Below are positions 23,479-35,144 of a stretch of 64,000 nucleotides of DNA, piece by piece. Numbering within the stretch: the first letter of the stretch is position 1; each line of letters opens with the position of its first letter. The notes beneath the pieces were generated by a model. It was not told the origin of the DNA and made no database searches. It was given only the letters and a program-made list of their open reading frames with translations. The translations under genes and the position numbers were made by a program. Source of the DNA: Paulownia fortunei (Eukaryota; Streptophyta; Magnoliopsida; Lamiales; Paulowniaceae); the NCBI GenBank assembly GCA_019321725.1, contig CM033118.1, forward strand, positions 11,372,071 through 11,436,070. Direction: 5' to 3'.

Positions 23479-25568
23479 TGTAATGCCCAATTCTCTCCAA
23501 CATATCCAATAATAATCATCTTGCAAGAATATGCATCTAATCAATGTGTATCATTAAATTACAGCATACAAATAGCATGATTGCACGAACTTGAATAATT
23601 GTTATTATATGCTCTAGTTATGCTTTAACACGCATTAGTACATAAAATATGAGATCAAACTTTTGTTTTTTGATTTAACATATTTCTTAAGTGCATTTTT
23701 GCAGTGAAAAGCTTGGTATCTCGGTTAAGGAAGATTGATGTATTGAATGGCCATGAAATGAATTATTCATATTGCTCCATACTTGTTACATTCCAAAGTG
23801 ATTATTTGCCTAAATATTTCCTTTAAATATGTTACATTTGGCTAAGAACTAAAAGTATGCAAAATGGTGCAATTTAATTGGTTGGTTGACTAGGTTGCAT
23901 GAAATCATTTTAAACTGCATTGCACTTGATTATAACAACAAAGCATCAATTTTTGTCATCTCCTTAGCCCATGAATGTGGATTTTGGTATGAGAAGACAC
24001 TAAACATGATGCAACCAATCATCACCCTCCACTTACCTCTCTTTGAAAGGTCAAAGAAACCATTTTCATCCATATTTCTTGTGGAATCACCTCAAAAATA
24101 ACCAGCCCTTATTCTCCTAAGTTTCTCCCAAATTTTTACACTCTCATACTCACAAAAATTGAATTCAATCCATAGAAATTCATAGAACATAAACTAGAAC
24201 AAGTTCCACCCTTTTTAAGTTTGAAAACCGTTGATTTTGAAGCTTAATTCCAACTTAATCAAGGTATATTCTTTTTCAATATTTCTTATGTTGAATTTGT
24301 AGTATCTTGGATGGTTACATATTTTAGTATGTTTTTGTATGATTGAAAACTTAAGTAAGTTACACTTGAATCCAAAACCAAGCTAGTTAAGCTAGTTTTT
24401 AGCAAATTTATAGTCTTGTGAAATATACTTAATTTACTTATTTCTATTAATCTTGTAATGCTTATATTGTGTTTGGAAGTTCCTTTGAATGATTGAAAAC
24501 AATAGCAATTAGTTTGCTTAATTGAAGGGTACAATCAATTTAAGTTAGAACCGAATTTACGCCTTATTAATTTGGATTGTGTGCATGTTTTAGGGGCTGC
24601 CCTAATAATTATGTTTGAATTATTAGTTATTTAATGGTTGTCCTAATGTTTAATGTCTTGAATTAGTAGTAAAATATGGAGTATGTATTGTTTTTAAGGT
24701 TATGCATTGTTTTTGTGGCAAATTAATGTTTGTTCATGTTTTAATGTGATTGTTATTGTTTGTCAAATGATGTAATGTTTGATGCATTTATGGTTTATGA
24801 AGCATGACACTATTAAGAATATAATGAGGTTTTTAAAAAGGAAGTATGGTACTTGATTGATGGTCGAGAAGATAAAGAATGCGGGAGGGACGGCGAACCC
24901 AACAAATGGTGGCAAATACTTAAGGTTGAAAAACCAGTATAGGGAAGCCATAATAAATGAGATAGAATACAGCTAATACTTGAGGTTGAGAGACCAAGTA
25001 TGGAAACCCTATATTAGTTCTCTTATTGGCCAATCATTATGAACAGGTTTCGAAAACCACAGTCTATCACTATTAGTTAAGTACCACACTTCAAGGGCCC
25101 TAAAGAATAATTTATGAATGAAAATTATTAAATAGAATAATGCATTTAATGATTTATGAGATGTGCATATATGTTATTTGTTATTGCATCAGTTTCATCT
25201 TACTGAGCCTTTAGCTCATTAGATTCATGTGATGCATGTGGAAATGTGCAGGTTTAGAGGTTGACTGAGTCTCTAGAGTGGCCGGACAGAGATTTATTCA
25301 TATGCCATACTTTGAACTATTTTATAGTTTATTTTGAAAACTTTGTTTTGTTTTTAAATAAGTCACTCTATTATGATTTTGTAAACAGATCTACTCAGTT
25401 TTGATATATGTATATGGTGTGTTTAAAATCATAAAAGTTCTTTCTCTTATAGCTAAAAATGAGAAGTTTTATTAAAACCATAACTCTAATATTGATGAAA
25501 AATTAACATTTCTTGACTTAACTGTATCAGCTTGTTTAGGCTCTGCAGTTAGGTTAAGGGGTGTTACA
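23479..25568 (+). repeat. 5' LTR of G4
   Basis: Starts TGTAATGCCCAATTC and ends GGGTGTTACA. Compared with the 3' LTR it lacks about 190 bases that should lie near 24715 (present at about 31125-31320). No genes; its short open frames are LTR shadows. Confidence 0.92.
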
Positions 25569-25573
25569 GTTTG

Positions 25574-25585
25574 TGGTATTAGAGC
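25574..25585 (+). other. Primer-binding site of G4 (tRNA-iMet)
   Basis: TGGTATTAGAGC, five bases after the LTR end, complementary to initiator tRNA-Met with one mismatch. Confidence 0.85.
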
Positions 25586-25770
25586 GGAGGTTTAGTCGTT
25601 CCTGTAGATAGAAGAAGGGATATGAACATATCCTGACTGGGAAACTCGATCAACTACTTGTTTATTTTCTTTATGTTTATTTGATTATATTTCATTTCAT
25701 GTTATTGTCATGATTATGCATTTATTATTGGATAATGAATGGAATGAGATTGGGTAATGTATATTAGGTC

Positions 25771-26757
25771 ATGGCACCAAAAAGGAAGACGATCATCAGG
25801 GTAATTATAGTGTGGCGGGTAATTTGACTGATCTCATTCAACAACAAACTAGAATGAATGGTGAACAGATACAACAGTTGCTAGATATGCAACAAAGAAC
25901 CCAAGAACAGAATTAGTGACTTCCTCCACCACAAGCTCGACAGGATCCTCCACATGCTATATATGAGAAGTTTAGAAAGATGGAACCTATTGATTTTACT
26001 GGTAGGTTTGATCCTATGGTTGACGAGGAATGGGTTAAATAATTAGATACTATCTTTAACTACATGAGAATTGATAATGCTGAGAAGGTACTCTATGCAA
26101 TCTTCTTATTGAAGAAGGATGCTAGAACCTAGTGGGAAAGAGCTAAACTTGTAGTGAATATGGAAGAGCTAACTTGGGAGAGGTTTAAAATAATATTTTA
26201 TGATAAGTATTTCACTAGAGATGCTAGGTTGCTCAAAGTAAAAGAATTTTTGGAGTTAAAATAAGGAGGGATGTCTGTATGTGATTATGTGAGAAAATCT
26301 AAACAGGGTTGCAAGTACGTGCCATACATCGCCAGAGACAACAATGAGAAGATGGATCATTTCTTGAGGGGCCTTAATCCTAAAATTAGAAGAGATGTGA
26401 GAATATCTTCAATAATAGAGTTCATGGAACTGGTGGACAAGGCTTTGATGGCTGACTTAGATGAGAAACAGATTGAGAAATTTCATCAACAAAAGAAGCA
26501 AGTATTCACTCCCAAAAATCTGAATCGGTGGAAAAAAGAGAGCAAAAATCAAACCAAGGGAATGAAAAATATCCTAGAGTTGAACAGACTTCTACTACAA
26601 TTGAAAGGCCTAAATGTGCTAAGTGTGGGAATAATCATTTTGGGGAATGCTATAGTGGTACTAATCATTACTTTAAGTGTAAAAAGTCTGGACGTATAGC
26701 AAAGGATTGCCCAATAGTACAGGAGAAAGTTCAAGGGAGAGTGTATGCAATGACATA
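25771..26757 (+). pseudogene. gag relic of G4
   Basis: Starts ATGGCACCAAAAAGG. Stops occur early (for example after QNQ near 25917) and a frameshift lies near 26530. The first knuckle is [12 protein letters not shown]. The second reads [14 protein letters not shown], so it has lost both its first cysteine and its histidine. The block [20 protein letters not shown] matches G3. Confidence 0.85.
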
Positions 26758-28787
26758 AGAATAAACCGATGCAGATGCTTCTATAGTCACAGGTACTATT
26801 TTAATTTATGGGATACCTGCAATTGCATTGATAGATTCTGGATCTACACATTCATTTGCATCACATGCATTTGTGAGAAAATTAGGCATTACACCAAATT
26901 TATTAAAAGTAAGGTACAGTGTGATTGTTCCATTTAGGGAAAAAATGGATTCCAACCAAATGTTAAGGGCTTGTTCTATTTAAATTAGTGATAGGACTCT
27001 CTACGCAGATTTTGTTATTTTGTCGATGCCAAATTTTAAGGTTATTCTGGGTATGGATTGACTTACCAAATATCATGCAACAATTGATTGTAACAAGAAG
27101 ATTGTGATTTTTCAGCCATCTAGAGAAGAACAGTTTGTGTTTAGTGGTACCTTATTCTCACGGTCCTTACCAATTATATCTATTTTGAAAGCTCAAAGGA
27201 TGTTGAATAAAGGTTGTGTTGGATATTTGGCAAATTTCTGGACACCTTAGTTAAAGCACAATTGAAGCCAGAAAATGTAGATGTGGTTCAAGAATTTCTT
27301 GAGGTATTTTCAACTGATTTACCGAGACTACCACCAAATCGAGAGATCAAATTTGTGATTGATGTTATGCTAAGAACTACTCCTATTTCTAAAGCACCAT
27401 ATCGAATGGTACCAACAGAATTGAAAGAGTTAAAAGTTCAATTGCAAGAATTGCCTGATAAGGGTTTTATTTGCCCTAGTTATTCTCCTTGGGGAGCACC
27501 TGTGTTGTTCGTGAAAAAGAAAGATGGTACATTGCGGTTGTACATTAATTATAGAGAGTTGAATAAAATAACAGTCAAGAATAAGTATCTACTCCAAGAA
27601 TAGATGATTTATTTGATCAATTGCAGGGAGCATCTGTATTTTCTAAGATTGATTTGCACTCTAGGTATCATCAATTGAAAATCAAGGAAGAAGACATACC
27701 AAAGACTGCATTCCGAACAAGTTATGGACACTATGAATTTCTAGTGATGTCTTTCGATTTAACCAATGCCCCTGCAACTTTTATGGATCTAATGAATAAG
27801 GTGTTCAAGCAATATCTTGATAAATTTGTGATTGTATTTATTGATGATATCCTAATTTATTCATGGGATAAAGAAGAGCACAAAGAACATTTGAAGATTA
27901 AGCTGCAAGTTCTTAAGGAAAAACAGTTGTATGCTAAATTCAAGAAGTGTGAGTTTTGGCTTGAACAAGTGGTATTCTTAGGTCATGTAGTATCCAAGAA
28001 TGGTATTTTTGTTAATTGGGGCAAGGTAGAAGTTGTCATTATGTGGCCAACACCAACAAATGTATCAGAAGTAAGGAGTTTCTTGGGATTAACAGGGTAC
28101 TATCGTCAATTTGTTCAAGGGTTTTCAAAGATAGCAACTCCAATGACAATGTTGACGAAAAAGAATGTGAAGTTCTTGTGGACCGATGCTTGTGAAAGAA
28201 GTTTTCAAGAACTGAAACATAAATTGACTACAGCTCCTGTTCTTACCATTCCAACTGAAATTGGTGGATTTGTGTTGTATAGCGATGCTTTAAAAAATGG
28301 TTTGGGTGTTGTTTTGATGCAAAATAGGAAGGTAGTTGGAATGGTGGATTTGTGTTGTATAGCAATGCTTCAAAAAATGGTTTGGGTGTTGTTTTGATGC
28401 AAAATAGGAAGGTTATTACCTATGCTTCAAGGTAATTGAAGGAATATGAAAAGAATTATCCAACCCATGATTTGGAACTTACTGCTGTGGTTTTTGCCTT
28501 GAAAATTTGGAGACATTATTTGTATGATAAGAAGTGTTAGATATACACAGATCATAAGAGTTTAAAATACTTATTTGCCCAAAAAAAAGTTGAATATAAG
28601 ACAAAGAAGATGGTTAGAACTTGTGAAGGATTATGATTGTGTGATCAACTATCATCCTTGTAAAGTGAATGTGGTTGCAGATGCATTAAACGGAAAATCC
28701 ACATCTTCTCTTTTTGTTATACAAAAGTCAATATTACTGAATTTGCAGATATTAAAGCTTGAAATTGTACCTAAAGGGTAAAAGTGT
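26758..28787 (+). pseudogene. Protease, RT and RNase H relic of G4
   Basis: Protease keeps the LIDSGSTHSF active site near 26830, the only intact Asp-Ser-Gly among the four copies. RT runs from about 27300 ([16 protein letters not shown]) to FIDDILIYS near 27840. RNase H starts near 28260, where an 80-bp tandem duplication shifts the frame, and ends with the DALNGK block near 28690. A frameshift at about 27605 and stops near 26764, 27062 and 28434 divide it into pieces. Confidence 0.87.
28263..28413 (+). repeat. 80-bp tandem duplication inside G4 RNase H
   Basis: The stretch from GGTGGATTTGTGTTG to AATAGGAAGGT occurs at 28263-28333 and again at 28343-28413 with two base differences, period 80. 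As 80 is not a multiple of three it breaks the frame. Confidence 0.92.
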
Positions 28788-29932
28788 TTGTTATCAGCCT
28801 TAGTGTTGAGACCTGCACTTCAAGATAGAATCAGAGAAGGTCAAAAGGTGGATATGCATTTGTGCAGATTGAAAAGAATGATTGAGGCTGGAAAGAGACC
28901 AGACTTCTCTGTTACTGATGATGGGATTATTCGATATAAAGGGAGATTGTGTGTGCCGTTTGATAAGGCCATGAAAAGAGATATTTTAGAAGAAGCTCAT
29001 ACTACTTCTTACTCAGTACACCCAGGTAGCACAAAAATGTGTAAGGACTTATAACAACATTATTGGTGGCCTAAAATGAAGAGAGATATAGTAAAATTTA
29101 TGGTTGAATGTCTAACTTGTTAACAAGTTAAGATTGATCATCAAAGACCATTAGAGTTGTTGAAGTCTTTGTTGATTCCAGAGTGGAAATGAGAGCACAT
29201 TACAATGGACTTTGTGCTTGGATTACCTATAACACAAAAGGCGTATAATTCCATATGGGTGATTGTTGATAGATTAACTAAATCAATCCATTTTCTTCCA
29301 ATGAAATCCACATACAACATGGACCAGTATGCTTAACAATATATTAAAAAGATAGTCAGGTTACATGGGGTGCCAGTTTTAATAGTATCTGACAAAGATC
29401 CTAAATTTACATCTACATTTTGGAAGAGCTTACACAGTACCATGGGAACAAAACTTGCATTCAGTACAGTATTTCATCCACAAAGTGACGGGCAATCATA
29501 GAGGGTTATTCAGATATTAGAGAAAATGTTAAGAGCTTGTGTGCTAGATTTTCAAGGGAGTTGGGATGCAAAGCTTCCATTAGTGGAGTTTACTTATAAT
29601 AATAGCTACCAATCAACAATTGGAATGGCGCCTTATGAAGCATTGTATGGAAGGAAATATAGATCTCCAGTTCATTGGAATAAAGTTGGAGAACGAAGCC
29701 TGCTTGGTCTAGAAATAGTTCAACATACCGCTAAGGTAGTAGAGAAGATACAAGAGAGAATGAAGATTACGTAGAGTAGACAGAAAAGTTACGTAGATAA
29801 ACGGAGAAAAGATCTAGAGTTTGCCATTGGGGATCATGTGTTCTTAAAAGTAGCTCCCATGAAAGGTGTTATAAGGTTTGGAAAGAAAGGAAAACTTAGC
29901 CCAAGGTATGTCGGCCTATTCGAGATTCTCAA
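28788..29932 (+). pseudogene. Integrase relic of G4, C-terminus deleted
   Basis: Zinc-binding region near 28990-29120 (ILEEAHTTSYSVHPGS, ECLTC), then the MDF block with the first catalytic Asp near 29205 and SDKDPKF with the second near 29390. The QSERV block is mutated so that the catalytic Glu codon is TAG (29499-29501). The frame continues openly at 29526-29774 to KGKLSPRYVG. At about 29931 it jumps into the LTR, so the rest of the C-terminal domain and the chromodomain are missing. Confidence 0.87.
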
Positions 29933-32175
29933 AATATGCATCTAATCAATGTGTATTATTGAATTATGGCATACAAATAGCATGATTGCATGAACTTGAA
30001 TAATTATTATTATATACTTTAGTTATGCTTTAACATGCATTAGTACAAGAAATATGAAATCAAACTTTTGTTTCTTGATTTAACATATTCTTTAAGTGGC
30101 TTTTTGCAGTGAAAAGCTCGGTATCTCGATTAAGGAAGATTGATATGTTGAATGGCCATGAAATGAATTATTCGTATTGCTCCATACTTGTTACATTCTG
30201 AAGTGATTATTTGCCTAAATATTTGCTTTAAATATATTACATTTGGCTAAGAACTAAAAGTATGCAAAATGGTGCAATTTGATTAGTTGGTTGACTAAGT
30301 TGCATGAAATCATTTTAAACCACATTGCACTTGATTATAACAACAAAGCATCAATTTTTGTTATATCCTTAGCCCATGAACATAGCTTTTGGCATGAGAA
30401 GACACCAAGCATGATGCAACCAATCATCACCCTCCACTTACCTTTCTTGGAAAGGTTAAAGAAATCATTTTTATCCATATTTCTTGTGGAAGCACCTCAA
30501 AAACGGCCAGCCCTTATTCTCCTAAGTTTCTCCCAAATTTCCACACTCTCATACTCATAAAAATTGAATTCAATCTATAGAAATTCATAGAACACAAACT
30601 AGAACAAGTTCCACCCTTCTTAAGCTTGAAAATCGTTGATTTTGAAGCTTAATTCCAACTTAATCAAGATATATTCTTTTACAATTTTTCTTATGATGAA
30701 TTTGTAGTATCTTGGATGGTTACATGTTTTAGTATGTTTTTTGTATGATTGAAAACTTAAGTAAGTTACACTTGAAGCCAAAATCAAGCTAGTTAAGCTA
30801 GTTTTTAGCAAAATTGATAGTCTTGTGAAATTTACTTAATTTACTTACTTCTATTAATCTTGTAATGCTTATATTATGTTTGGAAGTTCCTTTGAATGAT
30901 TGAAAACAATAACAATTAGTTTGATTAATTGAAGGGTACAATCAATTTAAGTTAGAACCGAATTTACATCATATTAATTTGGATTGTGTGCATGTTTTAG
31001 GGGCTGCCCTAATAATTATGTTTGAAATATTAGTTATTTAATGGTTGTCCTAATGTTTAATATCTTGAATTAGTAGTGAAATATGGAGTATGCATTATTT
31101 TTAAGGTTATATAATTGATATAGAATTATTTATAAAAGATTGGAAAGTGTATATGAACTTTAACTAGAATAGACTAAATGATTTATAAAAAGGATATTAA
31201 ATGGTACATGATTTGATTATGTTAGGTTGTTAACACATCCTATCTTCCAAAGAGATTGGTCTTTTCACTTACCACAAAATGGACTTGAGGTAAGTTGAAA
31301 CTTTCATTTATTGTATCACAAGAATCATATAATATTTGTTCATGTTTTAATATAATTGTTATTGTTTGTCAAATGATGTAATGTTTGATGCATTTATGGT
31401 TTATGAAGCATGAAATTATTAAGAATATAATGAGGTTTTTGAAAAGGAAGTATGGTACTTGATTGATGGTCGGTTAGACAAGGAATGCGGGAGGGACCGG
31501 CGGACCCAACAAATGGTGGCAAATACTTGAGGTTGAAAAACCGGTATAGGAAAGCCACAATGAATGAGATAGAATACGGCTAATACCTGATATTGAAAGA
31601 CCAAGTATGGAAACACTATATTAGTTCTCTTATTGGTCAATCATTATGAACAGGTTTCGAAAACCACGGTCTATTGCTATTAGTTAGGTACCACACTTCA
31701 AGGGCCCTAAAGAATAATTTATGAATGAAAGTTATTAAATAGAATAATGCATTTAATGATTTATGAGATATGCATATATGTTATTTGTTATTACATCAGT
31801 TTCATCTTACTGAGTCTTTAGCTCATTAGATTCATGTAATGCGGGTAGAAATGTACAGGTTTAGGGGTTGACTGAGTCTCTAGAGCGACCGGACAGAGAT
31901 TTGTTCATGTGCCATACTTCGAACTATTTTGTAGTTTATTTTGAAAACTCTATTTTGTTTTCAAATAAGTCACTCTATTATGATTTTGTAAACAGATGTA
32001 CTCAGTTTTGATATATGTATATGGTGTGTTTAAAATCATAAAAGTTCTTTCTCTTATAGCTAAAAATGAGAAGTTTTATTAAAACCATAACTCTAATATT
32101 GATGAAAAATTAACATTTCTTGACTTAACTATATCAATTTGTTTAGGCTCTGAAGTTAGGTTAAGGGATGTTACA
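29933..32175 (+). repeat. 3' LTR of G4, first 49 bases missing
   Basis: AATATGCATCTAATCAATG at 29933 corresponds to 23528 in the 5' LTR. It ends GGGATGTTACA at 32175. It carries about 190 bases (about 31125-31320) absent from the 5' LTR. Confidence 0.92.
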
Positions 32176-32180
32176 AAATA
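32176..32180. repeat. Right target-site duplication of G4 (AAATA)
   Basis: Perfect copy of 23474-23478. Confidence 0.88.
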
Positions 32181-33495
32181 GATCACTAAAATTCAAATCA
32201 GAGTTCAGCCCAATATTGACTTATTTTACCAATTGGGTCATATCTCTTAAGCCCAAATTTATTTTTGGCTTACATTTGGATATGTTATACATAAGAGGAA
32301 AATAAATAAGTTTGATGAAGACAATATAGTGCAAAAATATGAAAATATATTAATACCATAGGCTGCAATTTGTTGTTACTATTAAAGGACGGCTCTTGGA
32401 TATGATTCGGTAATTTGATCATATCTCCTTCATCTGACCACCAAATTTGACAAATGATATATGAAAATCTATCAGCACCAAAAGATCTAAAATTTATCTT
32501 CTTTATACATCATCATAATCTAGTTGTATCTGATTGAAAAATATAATTCAATTCGGTAGGTGAGGACTTGGTGTAACAACTTATCAACTGTTGGCAACTA
32601 GCATATTACTTAATTAACCCCTCCATTATTTGTTTGGCCTCTAGCTTACTCTAAGTGCTATAAATAAACCATATATTAAGCTTGTAAGAGAGGGGAGGTA
32701 GAGGGTTTCTTTAGGCTAAGTTTTTTAATTTGTATATTTTCTAGTAATGTAAATTTTCTAGTAGTAATAGAAATGCATTCTCTAGTTTCTCTTATATTTT
32801 TAGTCTTTGCTACTTTTATTATATCTTTCTAAATTTTATTTTGCTGAAGAAAAAAGGTGAACCTCTTGATGGAGGAAGAGGAATGGTTATAAAAGTAGAA
32901 AATATTTTAAGTATGTTGTATTATTATTTTGAGTTTTAATCTAAACCCTGCTTGTTTTGTGGTGATTCTTAATTTATGTATCTCCAATAACATAACAAAT
33001 ACTTGGGTCATTTAGCATATGCACAATTTTACCCCACGGACTACTAATGTGAAACCTTGATTTGTTGTTGATGAAGGTGTGCATATTTGCTTGATCCCAT
33101 AAATAAATATTGGAATTAAGAGATAATTTGCAATAGTAAGATAATATTATGATTACCTTATTGTATGAGTTATTTGATAATATTTTTTCATTGGAACCTT
33201 CATTATGTATGGATTCTAATTGTGGCAATTAATAGAGGTAAAAATAATAAATAATTATTTCTCTCTCCAAAACTCAAGAGTGATCCCTAATCCTCAGTAC
33301 TTTTATTACTTTGGCTCTTTTTTAGTTACAACATACATTAATTGTTCATATATTTTGATTCACATAAATCCTTTTATTTTATAAATATAAACTTGAATTA
33401 TTCAAACAATTTTCTTATGGATCGACCACGGAGTCACGAGAAATTTATTACTTAATGCAACCTTCACTTAGGTTTGTAAACTTAAAATTGTAGCA
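32181..33495 (+). repeat. Athila-like LTR, second part
   Basis: Continues the LTR broken at 23478. 32340-32750 matches 54570-54965, including a TATA-like CTATAAATA near 32660. 33030-33495 matches 50126-50589. It ends TTGTAGCA at 33495, seven bases before the primer site. Confidence 0.85.
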
Positions 33496-33501
33496 ATTTT
33501 T

Positions 33502-33519
33502 TGGCGCCGTTGCTGGGGA
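33502..33519 (+). other. Primer-binding site of the Athila-like element (tRNA-Asp)
   Basis: TGGCGCCGTTGCTGGGGA differs by one base from the complement of the plant tRNA-Asp 3' end, the primer used by Athila and Tat lineages. Confidence 0.88.
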
Positions 33520-33651
33520 AGGCATGGTAAGTATTCAGGTTTATTAATATTTTTCCATTGTAAATATAGTTTGTATATTTTCTTTATGGATATATGGTTA
33601 TTGGTATCATAGTCATAATTTTCGACGTTAATTATAAATAATTCTAAAACT

Positions 33652-34020
33652 TTGTTTGGAAATTTATTTGAACCATCTCCACACACTTCCACCATTGCTG
33701 AAAATGAAATTGACCAAGATAAAAATGAGAATCAACAGGTACGTACCATACGTTATTACTTGCAACCTTCTCGAAATTCTTCTCTTTCTTATTTTATTTT
33801 TCCTCTGAATGTAAATAACTTTCAATTCAAGCCAGGTATCATTCCTTTACTTCCTAATTCCCATGGTTTAGACTCTGAAAGCCCTTACTTGCAAATAAAA
33901 GAATTTGATCAAGTATTTGCCAATTTTGATGATAAAACTTGCAAAAATGAGATTTTTAAGCTCAAATTATTTTCTTTTTCTTTAAAAAATAAAGCAAAAA
34001 ATCATCTTAATTTTTTAAAA
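33652..34020 (+). pseudogene. gag N-terminal fragment, Athila/Tat type
   Basis: The open frame contains RTIRYYLQPSR, FKPGIIPLLPNSHGLDSE, PYLQIKEFDQVF and LKLFSFSLKNKAKNHL, the conserved start of plant Athila/Tat gag. After about 120 residues homology stops and the reading enters antisense CACTA sequence. The true start codon is unclear: the frame is open upstream to about 33650 with no convincing ATG in context. Protease, RT and integrase of this element are absent. Confidence 0.85.
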
Positions 34021-35140
34021 ATGGCGATTGGAAGTAATCTTTGCAAAAGGACATGACAGTCATGTGTCTTTAAGCCATATAACTTTCCATCATTCACATT
34101 CACATTCTTTGAGATATTTGCAGCATAACCATTGGGGAACTTCATAGATTTTAAAAACCGACAAAATTCATGCCTTTCTTCCAAAGTGAATATGTAACTT
34201 GCATGTGGCTTACTGACTCTGTTCCCAATATTCTTCAGATGCAATTCACTCCTTATACCTATATTTTACACGTCTAACTGAGCTTTGATCATGTCCTTGA
34301 CTTCCCATCTATACTCAACAATGTGCCAACCAGAGCATCATAAATGTTCTTTTCAATGTGCATAACATCCAGATTATACCTCAACTTCAAGTCTGACCAA
34401 TACTCTAACTTAAAGAAAATTGACTTTTTAACCCAATTCATATCACCAACTGACCGTTTTCTTTTGTTGGTTATCGCACGATCTTTACCAAAGGTCAGTT
34501 CAGGTAGCACATCTAACTGAGTTAAAATCTGACTACCACTAAAGGTTCATGGCGGACCTTCACTTTCAAACTTTCTGTTGAACCTCTTATTTTTACGCCA
34601 CGAGTGCTTATCATATAGGAACCAACCATGGCCTATGTAACATATTTTACTGCGTAATCTTTGACTTATAGTATCTTCAAGACTTATAGGACATGCATTA
34701 TAACCCTTAGTACTCCACCTAAACACTGTCCCATATGCTAAGAAGTCATGAATTGTCCATATAACAGCAGCATGTAATCAAAATATTCATTTAGTAGTTG
34801 CATCATATACTTCTATCCCCTCACTCCATAACTCCTTCAATTCATTGATTAAAGGATGCAAGTACACATCTATATCTTTTCCAGGTACCTTAGGCCCATA
34901 AATTAAAAGAGACATAATCATGTACGACGGTTTTATCATTTTCCATGGGAGAAAATTATATGGCACAAGTAAAACTGGCCACATTTTTCCAAACGGATTA
35001 AAACTATCAGTTGCCAAGCCCAAGCGAACATTTCCAAATATTTCGTGCAATTTGTCAAACTCTTTCCATGCTTCCAAGAACTTTACATGTTGCAGACTTG
35101 AGAAAAATGGAGAAGGATATAGTATTCATTTTGTGCAAGA
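34021..35140 (-). pseudogene. TNP2-like CACTA transposase, central part, inverted
   Basis: TNPD/TNP2 proteins bind CACTA ends and catalyse excision. Reading leftwards: AWKEFDKLHEIF, NVRLGLATDSFNPFG, WPVLLVPYNFLPWK, PGKDIDVYLHPLI (34787-35077); then WTIHDFLAYG, FRWSTKGYNACP, KICYIGHGWFLYDKHSWR (34540-34760); KSIFFKLEYW and LRYNLDVMHIEKNI (34289-34510); finally GLKTHDCHVLLQRLLPIAI (34021-34090). This is a nearly continuous family match with few stops and a small gap after NPFG. The next part of the protein is on the other strand at 35145. Confidence 0.88.
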
Positions 35141-35144
35141 TGGA

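Larger units (their letters stand above)
23479..32175 (+). mobile_element. Ty3/gypsy chromovirus G4 with both LTRs, nested in Athila LTR
   Basis: 8,697-bp plus-strand element with 5' LTR (2,090 bp), primer site, gag, protease, RT, RNase H, most of integrase and 3' LTR (2,243 bp), flanked by the perfect duplication AAATA. A deletion has removed the integrase C-terminus, chromodomain, purine tract and first 49 bases of the 3' LTR. An 80-bp tandem duplication disrupts RNase H. It carries many stops, so it is dead, but it is the most complete member of the family here. Confidence 0.95.
23183..34020 (+). mobile_element. Athila/Tat-like Ty3/gypsy element, 5' end, split by G4
   Basis: LTR start TGATAAGTGC at 23183, LTR interrupted by G4 (23479-32175) and resumed to 33495, tRNA-Asp primer site at 33502 and the N-terminal part of gag to about 34020, where CACTA sequence takes over. 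The uninterrupted LTR is about 1,611 bp. Two more LTR pieces of this family lie at 50126-50589 and 54366-54965 in the same orientation. The tRNA-Asp primer and the gag motifs are typical of plant Athila/Tat elements. Confidence 0.82.
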
